A stretch of DNA of 64,000 bases from Thalassotalea_H sp040779345 (GCA_040779345.1 JBFONU010000001.1:248001-312000), one strand, 5' to 3'. Positions 43,519 to 52,436 are shown, counted from the stretch's first letter. Numbers and translations are program-made. The notes: generated from the letters alone by a model not told the origin.

Positions 43519-43989
43519 CTAGTGGATATCTAATAATTCGACTTCAAAAATAAGTAAAGAACCTGGGGATATTTTACCTGCTGCGCTATTGCCATATGCT
43601 AAATTAGCGGGAATAAAAAATTTAAATTTATCACCTACAACCATTAACTGAACACCTTCAGTCCATCCCTTTATTACTTGATTTAACCTAAAGCTTATAG
43701 GTGAACCCCGATCCACTGAACTGTCAAATACAGTACCGTCTAATAAAGAGCCATGATAATGCACTTTAACCTTTGAACTTGATGTTGGATGTTCAGTACT
43801 ACTACCTTGCTGAAGAACTAGATATTGTAGACCAGAAGGTGTTTCACTCACCCCTTCAACAAGTTTATTCTTTGATAAAAACGCTTTACCAATCGAAATG
43901 TTTTCAGTGGCAATTTTTTTATTATGTGAATTTCTTGAAAAATAGAGTGCTATTATGGCGATTAATATGACTAAAACAATAAACTTCAT
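43519..43989 (-). CDS. FKBP-type peptidyl-prolyl isomerase, membrane-anchored
   Basis: A 156-residue protein with an N-terminal hydrophobic segment (FIVLVILIAIIALYFS, residues 3-18) that acts as an anchor or uncleaved signal, a short linker and a C-terminal FKBP domain (about 50-155). Domain marks: SKVKVHYHGSLLDGTVFDSS, VIKGWTEGVQLMVVGDKFKF, IPANLAYGN and SLLIFEVELLDIH. The conserved Tyr, Asp, Phe and Trp residues of the FKBP pocket are present. Probably a periplasm-facing foldase. It resembles FklB/FkpA-like proteins but lacks their helical N-terminal dimerisation domain. Confidence 0.9.
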   Translation of the reverse strand: MKFIVLVILIAIIALYFSRNSHNKKIATENISIGKAFLSKNKLVEGVSETPSGLQYLVLQQGSSTEHPTSSSKVKVHYHGSLLDGTVFDSSVDRGSPISFRLNQVIKGWTEGVQLMVVGDKFKFFIPANLAYGNSAAGKISPGSLLIFEVELLDIH

Positions 43990-44041
43990 AGAGCTATTCC
44001 TGTTGTTACACGTTTTTAATTGTCTAGTTGATTTTCACAAA

Positions 44042-44070
44042 GAAAAAAGCAACCTATTCAAGATTGCTTT
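44042..44070 (-). terminator. terminator after the DUF481 gene
   Basis: AAAGCAA and TTGCTTT stem with an 11-base loop; read on the minus strand it is followed by a T run. It lies about 34 bases past the stop at 44104. Confidence 0.8.
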
Positions 44071-44103
44071 ATTATCAAATAGTAACGCTTTAATACCTGT
44101 TGA

Positions 44104-44877
44104 CTAAAAACTATACACCAATGTTAACGCCGTTTGTGTATCGGTTTTTTCTGCGCCTTCATCAACTTTAGTATTATGATCAACGATAAAAGAAAACTTT
44201 AACGCTAAAGTTTCAATCAACTTTGTTGTAATGGAAGTTTCAGCTTTATACTTACTGTTCTCACCACTTTCTGTTGCATACTTAGCACTTAAAGATTGTT
44301 TAAAATCTACATTTTCATTTATCTTTCTTAAATAAAGGGCTTGTGCTTGAATAATAAACGAGCTTCTCGTCTCACTTGCCATAAGCTCTGTTGCTTTAAT
44401 TACATCACGTTTATAACCAGGACCAATATCTGCAAATAAAGAGGCTTTATCATTTTTAAACCACTCACGACCCCAACCCGCTGAAATAGAGCTTTGATTT
44501 TCAAAACTACTAAAGCGATTATCTTCATAAGCGATATCTCCATAGATATAGCTTTTGCTATTTTTATCTAAGGTGTAATTTGTTTTTGACTCGGCTGTCC
44601 ACTTTTGGTCAGATGTTTCAAAACTTTTTTCACCATTTTCATCGGCTTTTTCCGTTTTTTTGATCAAGATGTCAAAAGCGAACGTACTGCGCCAAAGTGC
44701 TTCTTCATATTTGATGTCAAAGCCAGACTTAATATCGGCACTTTTAGTGTTGCCTGTTTTATAGAGCATACCTAATTCAGCTGATGCGGTAATAGGGGAA
44801 ACCTCTGCTACCTTATCTTCAGCAAAAGTGATGAATGAAGTACAGCATAATGCAGCGATAGTAATTTTATGATTCAT
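44104..44877 (-). CDS. DUF481-family outer-membrane protein (YdiY-like)
   Basis: A 257-residue exported protein with a signal peptide (about 19 residues, ending ITFA/ED). The mature part shows the alternating polar/aromatic pattern of a beta barrel, repeated glycine turns (ELGMLYKTGNTKS near the start is the DUF481 mark) and a C-terminal LVYSF, the final Phe typical of outer-membrane proteins. Function of the family is unknown. Its start overlaps the mscS gene by 11 bases, so the two are translated together, which links it to osmotic response by context only. Confidence 0.88.
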   Translation of the reverse strand: MNHKITIAALCCTSFITFAEDKVAEVSPITASAELGMLYKTGNTKSADIKSGFDIKYEEALWRSTFAFDILIKKTEKADENGEKSFETSDQKWTAESKTNYTLDKNSKSYIYGDIAYEDNRFSSFENQSSISAGWGREWFKNDKASLFADIGPGYKRDVIKATELMASETRSSFIIQAQALYLRKINENVDFKQSLSAKYATESGENSKYKAETSITTKLIETLALKFSFIVDHNTKVDEGAEKTDTQTALTLVYSF

Positions 44878-45697
44878 TAGAGTTCTCTTGGTTTACATTT
44901 ACAGATAATTGTGGATAAGGGATTTCAATACCCGCTTTATCGAGTTCAATTTTTATATTTTCTAAAAGTGCAAAATAAACAGGCCAGTAGTTTTCAGTTT
45001 TTACCCAAGGGCGAACAACAAAGTTGACTGAACTATCCGCTAATTCACTCACGCCAATCGTTACAGCTTGTTCTTTTAAAACTAAATCATTTGCTGAAAC
45101 CGTTTTCGTTAGAATTTCTTTCGTTAGCGCTAAATCTGCGTCATAGCTGACACCAATAATTAAATCGATGCGTCTTGTTGCTTTTTTAGAGTAATTAGTA
45201 ATGGTTCCGTTTGTAATTGAACCGTTTGGAATGATCACTGTTTTATTATCACCAGTACGCAGCTGTGTTGAAAAAATATTAACTTCTTCAACTACACCTG
45301 AGGTGCCAGAAATCTCGACAAAATCACCCGCTTTAAATGGCTTTAACGAGATAAGTAATATGCCTGAGGCGAAATTTGATAATGAGCCTTGTAAGGCTAA
45401 ACCAATAGCTAAACCTGCAGCACCAACAATAGCGACAAGTGAAGAGGTATTAAAACCTAAGTGGGAAATTGCGGCGATAAAAGCAACGAGAACAACTAAA
45501 CCATAGACTAAGCTGGACACAAAAGAGATAACCGTATTATCAACTTTTTTATGGGCTAATAAAGCTTGCACACCCTTGCGAACAAGCTTAGCAATCATTT
45601 TACCTATTATTAATATAAGTAGTGCAACAACAAACTTTATTGCAAATTCTTGAAGTAAGGATTGATTGTTATCAATCCAAGATGTGATAAATTCCAT
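44867..45697 (-). CDS. mscS: small-conductance mechanosensitive channel MscS
   Basis: Inner-membrane channel that opens under membrane tension and releases solutes during hypo-osmotic shock. It has 276 residues (E. coli 286). Three membrane segments: about 15-37, 60-80 and the pore helix 90-125 with GAAGLAIGLALQGSLSNFAS, followed by the beta domain (KPFKAGDFVEISGTSGVVEE) and the alpha/beta C-terminal domain. The pore Gly/Ala pattern is intact. It overlaps the DUF481 gene by 11 bases. Confidence 0.96.
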   Translation of the reverse strand: MEFITSWIDNNQSLLQEFAIKFVVALLILIIGKMIAKLVRKGVQALLAHKKVDNTVISFVSSLVYGLVVLVAFIAAISHLGFNTSSLVAIVGAAGLAIGLALQGSLSNFASGILLISLKPFKAGDFVEISGTSGVVEEVNIFSTQLRTGDNKTVIIPNGSITNGTITNYSKKATRRIDLIIGVSYDADLALTKEILTKTVSANDLVLKEQAVTIGVSELADSSVNFVVRPWVKTENYWPVYFALLENIKIELDKAGIEIPYPQLSVNVNQENSNES

Positions 45698-45793
45698 AAA
45701 TAATCTCCCAAATATTTTGAGCGCGAATTATAATCAATCGGTATAACCATACCAACTAAATTTTCAAATTTTAGGGTAAATATCGAAAATATG

Positions 45794-45823
45794 AGTGATT
45801 AACTCTAACTAAAGTTAATCACT
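45794..45823. repeat. perfect inverted repeat downstream of fba
   Basis: AGTGATTAACT (45794-45804) and AGTTAATCACT (45813-45823) form an 11-bp stem with an 8-base loop. It lacks a T run on either side, so it is not a typical terminator; it may stabilise the fba mRNA 3' end or be an operator for mscS, whose start is about 100 bases away. Confidence 0.6.
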
Positions 45824-45959
45824 ATGTACTAAAGGGGAAATCTATCTACGTCCTTGTAGATAACGTTATCACAAATGAGGGTGCGTCCATTATTGAAATA
45901 ACGATTTGTTGTTCGCTAAAAGCGATAGCAAAATTTTAAATAAAAAGGCAGAGACCTTG

Positions 45960-47024
45960 CTATTTTATTAAGGCGTTTAGCTCGCCTCTATTATATTTTT
46001 CAAACATATTATCTAACGAAATTGGTTTGATTTTACTTGCGTTTCCTGCGGTGCCAAAAGCTTCATAACGGGCAATACAGATATCTGACATGGCTTTGGT
46101 CGTTTCTGCTAAAAACTTACGAGGATCAAATTCACTTGGGTTATGCGCTAAAAAGCGACGAGTAGCTCCCGTTGATGCTAAACGTAAATCGGTATCGATA
46201 TTTACTTTTCTTACGCCGTGTTTAATACCCTCACAGATTTGCTCTACAGGAACGCCATAAGTCTCAGGTATTGCGCCACCATATTCATTGATCACTGCTA
46301 ACCAATCTTGTGGCACAGATGACGAACCGTGCATTACTAAGTGTGTATTAGGAATACGTTGATGAATGGCTTTAATTCTATCGATAGCGAGAATATCACC
46401 GGTTGGTGGACGCGTGAATTTATAGGCACCGTGTGATGTACCACACGCAATTGCTAAGGCATCTACTTGCGTTTTTGCAACAAAATCAGCAGCTTCTTCA
46501 GGATCAGTAAGCATTTGATCCATTGTTAGTTTGCCTTCGGCGCCAATACCGTCTTCTTCACCGGCTTCACCTGTTTCTAACGATCCTAAGCAGCCTAATT
46601 CCCCTTCAACTGAAACGCCACATGCATGCGCCATTTCAACCGTACGGCGAGTGACGTCGACATTGTATTCATAACTTGATGGTGTTTTTCCATCGTCCAT
46701 TAATGAACCGTCCATCATCACCGATGAAAAACCTAGTTGAATAGATCGTTGGCAAACGCTCGGTGAAGTACCATGATCTTGATGCATTACAACCGGAATA
46801 TGGGGGAATTCTTCAATTGCAGCTAAAATTAAATGACGTAAAAAAGGAGCGCCAGCATATTTTCGTGCACCTGCAGAGCCTTGTAAAATTACCGGACTAT
46901 CGGTTTTATCAGCAGCGATCATAATTGCTCGTACTTGCTCTAAATTATTAACGTTAAACGCAGGGATACCGTACCCATTTTCTGCTGCGTGATCTAACAT
47001 TTGGCGCATAGATACTAAAGCCAT
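45960..47024 (-). CDS. fba: class II fructose-bisphosphate aldolase
   Basis: Zinc-dependent aldolase of glycolysis and gluconeogenesis. It has 354 residues, near the 359 of E. coli FbaA. Zinc-binding His residues are visible in VVMHQDHGTSPS, CGTSHGAYKF and VMHGSSSVP, and the catalytic Asp in the MHQDHG loop; GGAIPETYGVPVEQI and RKVNIDTDLRLA are further class II marks, more like the class IIB type. It is the last of the minus-strand group tkt-epd-pgk-fba, but lies 469 bases beyond pgk and after a pgk terminator, so it likely has its own promoter. Confidence 0.97.
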   Translation of the reverse strand: MALVSMRQMLDHAAENGYGIPAFNVNNLEQVRAIMIAADKTDSPVILQGSAGARKYAGAPFLRHLILAAIEEFPHIPVVMHQDHGTSPSVCQRSIQLGFSSVMMDGSLMDDGKTPSSYEYNVDVTRRTVEMAHACGVSVEGELGCLGSLETGEAGEEDGIGAEGKLTMDQMLTDPEEAADFVAKTQVDALAIACGTSHGAYKFTRPPTGDILAIDRIKAIHQRIPNTHLVMHGSSSVPQDWLAVINEYGGAIPETYGVPVEQICEGIKHGVRKVNIDTDLRLASTGATRRFLAHNPSEFDPRKFLAETTKAMSDICIARYEAFGTAGNASKIKPISLDNMFEKYNRGELNALIK

Positions 47025-47260
47025 GAATGAACTCCTAAATTTGTCATTGTTATCAAAATATATTGCGAATAACTTTCGTAACGAAACTTATTTGCTTTCA
47101 AGTCGTAATTGTATCAGAAAAAAAAATACATTTGCACTAACTGAAAAGTAAAAAATTGAGTATATAAATCTGAATTGAGCATCAATTTTAGTTTTTGTTC
47201 GAGAATTACTAAAATTTTTGTATATATTTTGAAAGTTTCACGGAAAATAACTTGGATTGA

Positions 47261-47275
47261 TGTAATTTTACTACT
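47261..47275. promoter_or_regulatory. candidate HexR-like operator
   Basis: TGTAATTTTACTACT matches 14 of 15 positions of the HexR consensus TGTARTnnnAYTACA as I recall it for gammaproteobacteria. HexR controls central carbon genes in Shewanella. The site is 237 bases from the fba start, farther than usual, so the assignment is tentative. Confidence 0.35.
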
Positions 47276-47410
47276 TATTTAGCTTGGAATAAGGTTAAAA
47301 AAATTTGGCTTTTTACTCATATAAAAATATAGGTGAGGGTGAGGAATAAATCATCGATAAATAAATGGATTGGTGATGTGGAGTTTACAACTGGATAGGT
47401 AATCGTTTTT

Positions 47411-47446
47411 ATAAAAAATAATCCCCAAGCAAATACTTGAGGATTA
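47411..47446 (-). terminator. terminator after pgk
   Basis: TAATCCCCAAG (47419-47429) pairs with CTTGAGGATTA (47436-47446) with one mismatch; on the minus strand it is followed by ATTTTTTAT. Confidence 0.82.
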
Positions 47447-47493
47447 AAAGTCGTTATATGAACATGTGTTATGAACTGGCAAGTGCCAAAGTA

Positions 47494-48672
47494 TTACGCT
47501 TGATTAGCGCGTTGTTCTAGTATCTCAACAGCGGGTAATTTCTTCCCTTCTAAAAACTCTAAAAAGGCACCGCCCCCCGTTGAAATATAGGAAACTTTAT
47601 CGGCAATATCATATTTATCAACAGCAGCTAAAGTATCACCACCGCCAGCTATCGAAAAAGCAGCGCTTTGGGCAATCGCATGCGAAATAACTTCTGTGCC
47701 TTTGGCAAAAGCATCCATTTCAAAAACTCCCACAGGGCCATTCCATAAAATAGTGCCCGCAGATTTAATTATTTCAGCCACTTTCTCGGCTGTTTTAGGG
47801 CCGTAATCAATGATGTCATCTTCTGCTGAAATGTCAGATAAGTCTTTTATTTCAGTAACAGAGTCATGTTTCCAATCACTAAAACCATCACGTGTTACTG
47901 TGACGTCATCAGCAAAAATAACCTGGGTTTCTTTACAAAGGCGTTGTGCTTCGGGGATCAAGTCTTTTTCATATAAAGAATTACCGACTTCATTACCAGC
48001 AGAGGCGACGAACGTATTTGATATACCACCGCCAACAACTAAGGTATCGGCAATTTTAGAAAGAGAATCTAACACGGTTAATTTTGTTGAAACTTTTGAA
48101 CCGCCGACAATCGCTACTAACGGACGAGCCGGGTTATCAAGGGCTTTTCCTAAAGCGTCTAATTCAGCGGTAAGTAAAGGGCCTGCACAGGCAATAGGAG
48201 CAAACTTTGCTACGCCATGTGTACTGGCTTGCGCGCGATGTGCAGTACCAAAAGCGTCCATAACAAAAACGTCACATAAAGCGGCAAGTTTCTTAGCTAA
48301 AGCATCATCGTTTTTCTTTTCGCCTTGATTAAAGCGAACATTTTCAAATACCGCTAATTCACCAGCCGCAACATCAACGCCATCCAAGTAATTACTGACT
48401 AATTTTACTGGAGCCGATAATGCTTTTGTTAGGTAATCAACAACCGGTTGTAATGAAAATTCTTGATTAAATTCGCCTTCGGTAGGGCGACCAAGATGAG
48501 ACATCACCATGACTTTTGCACCGGCATCTAATGCACGTTTAATTGTTGGTAAAGCGGCTTTCAAACGAGCATCTGAAGTGACTTTTCCTTCGCTGATGGG
48601 GACATTTAAATCTTCACGGATCAACACGCGTTGTCCTGCTAGGTCTAGATCGGTCATTTTAATCACTGACAT
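47494..48672 (-). CDS. pgk: phosphoglycerate kinase
   Basis: Cytoplasmic kinase that transfers phosphate between 1,3-bisphosphoglycerate and ADP. It has 392 residues (E. coli 387). Seen: RVLIREDLNVPISEGKVTSD near the N-terminus, VMSHLGRPTEGEFN, the hinge region with VAIVGGSKVSTKLTVLDSL and the nucleotide-binding SIAGGGDTLAAVDKY near the C-terminus. It is 56 bases downstream of epd and followed by a terminator, so it belongs to the tkt-epd-pgk transcript. Confidence 0.98.
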   Translation of the reverse strand: MSVIKMTDLDLAGQRVLIREDLNVPISEGKVTSDARLKAALPTIKRALDAGAKVMVMSHLGRPTEGEFNQEFSLQPVVDYLTKALSAPVKLVSNYLDGVDVAAGELAVFENVRFNQGEKKNDDALAKKLAALCDVFVMDAFGTAHRAQASTHGVAKFAPIACAGPLLTAELDALGKALDNPARPLVAIVGGSKVSTKLTVLDSLSKIADTLVVGGGISNTFVASAGNEVGNSLYEKDLIPEAQRLCKETQVIFADDVTVTRDGFSDWKHDSVTEIKDLSDISAEDDIIDYGPKTAEKVAEIIKSAGTILWNGPVGVFEMDAFAKGTEVISHAIAQSAAFSIAGGGDTLAAVDKYDIADKVSYISTGGGAFLEFLEGKKLPAVEILEQRANQA

Positions 48673-48728
48673 GAGAAATTTCCTGTTCGTTAAATGATAA
48701 AAGTTTAAAATTTGGTTGTTCTAAAAAA

Positions 48729-49742
48729 CTATAGTAGTGTTGACATTACCTTTGCAGTATCAAGCATTCTATTGGCAAAACCCCATTCGTTATCGCACCA
48801 AACTAACATTTTAATTAAGCGTTTATGACTGACGCGAGTTTGATTACCATCAACAATGGCAGAATGCGGATCATGATTAAAATCAATGGAGACAAGTGGC
48901 TCTTCAGTATAACCAAGGATCCCTTGTAAACCATTATTTTGGGCATTAACTATGGCTTGATTAATCTCTTTAATCGACACGTCACTTGAAACGGTTAAAC
49001 TTAAGTCCATCGCTGTAACATTAATGGTTGGAACACGCACGGCTATAGCTTCAAATCGGCCCGAAAATTTCGGTAAAATGCGTTCAATACCTGCAGAAAG
49101 TTTGGTATCAACAGGAATGATTGATTGACTCGCGGCTCGCGTTCTTCGTAAATCGGGGTGATAAGCATCAATGACTTGTTGATCATGCATCGAAGAATGA
49201 ATCGTGGTGATTGTGCCACTTTCCACACCAAACGCATCATCAATAACTTTGATCACGGGGACAATACAGTTAGTGGTGCAAGAGCCATTGCTGACGATAT
49301 TGTCTTGAGGAGTTAATATTTTTTCATTCACACCGAAAATAACTGTTGCATCAACATCTTTATTAGCAGGATGAGAGTAGAGCACTTTTTTTGCGCCGTT
49401 GGTTATGTACTGTTCACCTTCTGCTTTACTGGCATATTTTCCTGTGCAATCTAAGACGATATCGACCTTTTGTTCATGCCAATTAATTTCTTTAAAGTCG
49501 TGGTGATGTGTTAACAAAATATCGTCACCCGCAACATTCAAATAATTATTATTTAGCTCTACGGAAAAAGAAAATCGTCCGTGCGTACTGTCATACTTTA
49601 ATAAATGCGCAATGCCTTCTGGCTCGGCTATTTCATTAATCGCAACGAGCTTGAGATCAGTTTGGTGGTTATTTTCGTAGAGTGCACGAGCTACACTACG
49701 GCCAATTCGACCAAAACCGTTAATCGCAATATTTGTGGGCAT
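48729..49742 (-). CDS. epd: D-erythrose-4-phosphate dehydrogenase (GapB-type)
   Basis: NAD-dependent dehydrogenase of the GAPDH superfamily that oxidises erythrose-4-phosphate in de novo pyridoxal phosphate synthesis; some homologues act mainly as GAPDH. It has 337 residues (E. coli Epd 339). The NAD fold starts INGFGRIGRSVARALYE, and VAINEIAEPEGIAHLLKYDS is diagnostic of Epd over GapA. The catalytic motif is SNGSCTTNCIVP (nucleophile the first Cys), and the C-terminal WCDNEWGFANRML is intact. Placement in tkt-epd-pgk supports the call. Confidence 0.94.
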   Translation of the reverse strand: MPTNIAINGFGRIGRSVARALYENNHQTDLKLVAINEIAEPEGIAHLLKYDSTHGRFSFSVELNNNYLNVAGDDILLTHHHDFKEINWHEQKVDIVLDCTGKYASKAEGEQYITNGAKKVLYSHPANKDVDATVIFGVNEKILTPQDNIVSNGSCTTNCIVPVIKVIDDAFGVESGTITTIHSSMHDQQVIDAYHPDLRRTRAASQSIIPVDTKLSAGIERILPKFSGRFEAIAVRVPTINVTAMDLSLTVSSDVSIKEINQAIVNAQNNGLQGILGYTEEPLVSIDFNHDPHSAIVDGNQTRVSHKRLIKMLVWCDNEWGFANRMLDTAKVMSTLL

Positions 49743-49779
49743 AAATTACAGGCATTATGAAAAATTAATTGAGGAATAA

Positions 49780-49811
49780 AAGCACCTTAAGTGTTACGGC
49801 TTAAGGTGCTT
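49780..49811 (-). terminator. terminator or attenuator between tkt and epd
   Basis: AAGCACCTTAA (49780-49790) pairs with TTAAGGTGCTT (49801-49811), loop of 10 bases, followed on the minus strand by TTTATTCC. It sits in the 75-base tkt-epd gap and could reduce readthrough from tkt into epd-pgk. Confidence 0.75.
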
Positions 49812-49817
49812 AAAGCT

Positions 49818-51803
49818 TTAAGTTAAGCTATTAACTGTTTTGACAACATTTTCGACAGTAAAGCCAAAGTGCTCCATGAGTATTCCACCAGGTGCAGACT
49901 CACCAAAAGTCGTCATACCTACCACAGCACCATTAAAACCAACATATTTATACCAAAAGTCAGTATGAGCAGCCTCAATAGCAACACGTTTCGTGACAGA
50001 GCTTGGCAATACAGATTCTTTATATTGTTGATCTTGAACGTCAAAAATATTGGTCGAAGGCATTGAAACTACTCGAGCACCACTACCAATTGCATCGGCC
50101 GCTTTTAGTGCCAATTCTACTTCTGATCCCGTAGCTATTAAGATCACCTCTGGTGTGCCTTGACTATCGCGTAGAATGTAACCACCCTTGGCAATAGCAG
50201 CAACTTGTTCAGCATTACGCGCTTGTGCAGGTAAACCTTGGCGTGAGAATATTAATGAGGTTGGTGCCTTTTGACGTTCTACCGCATTTTTCCATGCAAC
50301 AGCAGATTCTGTCGCATCAGCAGGACGCCAGGTCACCATATTAGGTGTGGTACGTAAATTGGTTAATTGCTCAATAGGTTGATGCGTTGGACCGTCTTCA
50401 CCTTGACCAATAGAATCATGAGTGTAAACAAAAATATTTTGAATACCCATTAATGCCGACATACGAACGGCGTTGCGAGCATATTCCATAAACATCATAA
50501 AAGTCGCACCGTAGTTGATAAAACCACCGTGTAATGAAATACCATTCATAATACCCGACATACCAAATTCACGAACGCCGTAGAAGATATAGTTGCCTGA
50601 AGCATCGTCTTGAATACCTTTTGAGCCAGACCATAAGGTTAAATTTGAACCGGCTAAATCGGCAGAGCCACCTAATAGTTCGGGTAACATCGCACCAAAT
50701 TCTTCAATGATATTCTGTGACGCTTTTCGAGAAGCAATGTTTTCAGACTTTTCTTGGCACTCTTGTATGTAAGCACTTGCTTTTGCTTCGAACTCAGCAG
50801 GCAATTCACCTTTAATCACACGACGTTCATATTCAGCAGCAAGCTCTGGGTAGGCAGCTTGGTAAGCGGCAAACTTATCATTCCATGATGACTGTGCACT
50901 TTGACCTTTATCTTTTTGATCCCAATCCGCATACACATCAGCAGGAACTTCAAACGGACCATGCGACCAATTAAGTTTCTCACGTGTTAAGGCTATTTCA
51001 TCGTCACCTAAAGGTGCGCCATGGCAATCATGAGTCCCTTCTTTATTAGGTGAGCCAAAGCCAATAATTGTTTTACAACAAATCATTGTTGGCTTATCAG
51101 TAACTGATTTTGCTTCTTTTATTGCTGCGGCAATAGCTTGTGGATTATGACCATCAACATCGGCAATAACATGCCAGCCATATGAAGCAAAGCGTTGAGG
51201 CGTGTTGTCGGTAAACCAACCTTCAACTTCACCATCAATTGAAATGCCATTATCATCCCAAAAAGCGATTAATTTACCTAAGCCTAATGTGCCAGCAAGC
51301 GAGCAAGCTTCATGGGAAATACCTTCCATCAAACACCCGTCACCTAAAAAGCAGTAGGTGAAATGGTCGACGACATCATGCCCATCGCGGTTAAATTGCG
51401 CCGCTAAGGTTTTTTCAGCAATGGCCATACCTACAGCATTTGAAATACCAGCTCCTAATGGACCTGTTGTAGTCTCAACGCCTGGGGTATAACCATATTC
51501 TGGATGCCCAGGTGTTTTTGAATGTAACTGTCGAAAGTTTTTAATTTCTTCAATCGGTAAGTCATAGCCTGATAAATGCAAGAGAGAATATATAAGCATT
51601 GAACCATGGCCGTTTGAGAGTATAAATCGGTCACGATCTGCCCAATTTGGGTCGGTAGGATTATGTTTTAGAAAGTCACGCCATAAAACTTCAGCGATGT
51701 CAGCCATTCCCATTGGGGCCCCTGGATGACCAGATTTGGCTTTTTGTACGGCATCCATACTTAATACACGAATGGCATTGGCGAGTTCTTGACGCGACGG
51801 CAT
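49818..51803 (-). CDS. tkt: transketolase
   Basis: Thiamine-diphosphate enzyme that moves two-carbon units in the non-oxidative pentose phosphate pathway and produces the erythrose-4-phosphate used by Epd. It has 661 residues (E. coli TktA 663). Seen: KAKSGHPGAPMGMADIAEVL at the N-terminus, the ThDP-binding GDGCLMEGISHEACSLAG, the substrate His in GAPLGDDE preceded by HDCH, and FVYTHDSIGQGEDGPTHQP in the pyrimidine domain. First gene of the tkt-epd-pgk group. Confidence 0.98.
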   Translation of the reverse strand: MPSRQELANAIRVLSMDAVQKAKSGHPGAPMGMADIAEVLWRDFLKHNPTDPNWADRDRFILSNGHGSMLIYSLLHLSGYDLPIEEIKNFRQLHSKTPGHPEYGYTPGVETTTGPLGAGISNAVGMAIAEKTLAAQFNRDGHDVVDHFTYCFLGDGCLMEGISHEACSLAGTLGLGKLIAFWDDNGISIDGEVEGWFTDNTPQRFASYGWHVIADVDGHNPQAIAAAIKEAKSVTDKPTMICCKTIIGFGSPNKEGTHDCHGAPLGDDEIALTREKLNWSHGPFEVPADVYADWDQKDKGQSAQSSWNDKFAAYQAAYPELAAEYERRVIKGELPAEFEAKASAYIQECQEKSENIASRKASQNIIEEFGAMLPELLGGSADLAGSNLTLWSGSKGIQDDASGNYIFYGVREFGMSGIMNGISLHGGFINYGATFMMFMEYARNAVRMSALMGIQNIFVYTHDSIGQGEDGPTHQPIEQLTNLRTTPNMVTWRPADATESAVAWKNAVERQKAPTSLIFSRQGLPAQARNAEQVAAIAKGGYILRDSQGTPEVILIATGSEVELALKAADAIGSGARVVSMPSTNIFDVQDQQYKESVLPSSVTKRVAIEAAHTDFWYKYVGFNGAVVGMTTFGESAPGGILMEHFGFTVENVVKTVNSLT

Positions 51804-52255
51804 AATTGCTCCAACTAATATTTTTCGAAAATGAGGGTGTAAAAACTGGCGCTATTTTCGCCTAGAGTACCCCTTAACTGCAAATGATATTATGAGATTT
51901 ATGCTATTTTCTTAATATAAGGCCATTTTAATTTGTAAAAATGAGCTTTTAATGAACTGAAGTGTTATTTATTGTCAAAATAAATGGCCGTCATTTTCTC
52001 TGGCAAAAGGATAATACTCACCAGTTAACTTTTTGATTTGTTAGTAAGTGATTCATTGTTGACTTTCAATGGTCAATTTCAATTTTAATAAAAAACTTTT
52101 TTAGCGAAATTACGACGATTTTTAGCAAAATATCAACCAAATGTTGTGGTTTTATGACTTTTTACCCTTAAATCATTGAAATAGCATTCTTTATCGTATA
52201 AGTTTTACTCGCAGTAAAATTTTACAAAAAGAATAAAACCTGCTGACAGGATCAT
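51804..52255. other. intergenic region between tkt and the small peptide gene
   Basis: A 452-base A/T-rich divergent region. Near its right end the leader of the small gene contains two overlapping inverted repeats: TTTTACT-CGC-AGTAAAA (52203-52219) and the palindrome GTAAAATTTTAC (52214-52225), which cannot both form at once. TTGAAA and TATAAG near 52177-52202 may be a weak promoter (spacing about 15). No other gene is visible. Confidence 0.6.
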
Positions 52256-52393
52256 ATGATGAGTAAATCGTCTTCAAAAGGGATCAAACTGACAACGGTA
52301 ATATTTGCGGTACTTATATTAGCATTGTCAGCCATATTGAGTAATACCTCAATAGCGGCAGACAGGGACGTAACAATAGAACAATCTAATTAG
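52256..52393 (+). CDS. 45-residue exported or membrane-anchored small protein
   Basis: A 45-codon gene of unknown function. It has AGG 5 bases before the first ATG (8 before the second, adjacent ATG at 52259), a basic n-region (SKSSSKGIK), a hydrophobic core TTVIFAVLILALSAILS and a possible signal-peptidase site near TSIA/ADRD. If cleaved, only about ten acidic residues (ADRDVTIEQSN) remain; if not, it is a one-span membrane protein with a short acidic tail. A strong terminator begins 15 bases after the stop and a structured leader precedes it, so it is a complete single-gene transcription unit. Not recognised as any named family. Confidence 0.65.
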   Translation: MMSKSSSKGIKLTTVIFAVLILALSAILSNTSIAADRDVTIEQSN

Positions 52394-52407
52394 TTTTTAT
52401 ATTAATC

Positions 52408-52436
52408 AAACCCCGCAATAGCGGGGTTTTTTATTT
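52408..52436 (+). terminator. terminator after the small peptide gene
   Basis: AAACCCCGC and GCGGGGTTT with a 4-base AATA loop, followed by TTTATTTTT. One of the strongest terminators in the window. Confidence 0.94.

Larger units (their letters stand above)
47025..47493. other. pgk-fba intergenic region
   Basis: A 469-base A/T-rich region without a recognisable gene. It holds the pgk terminator at 47411-47446 and a HexR-like palindrome TGTAATTTTACTACT at 47261-47275. The fba promoter is expected here. Confidence 0.6.
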
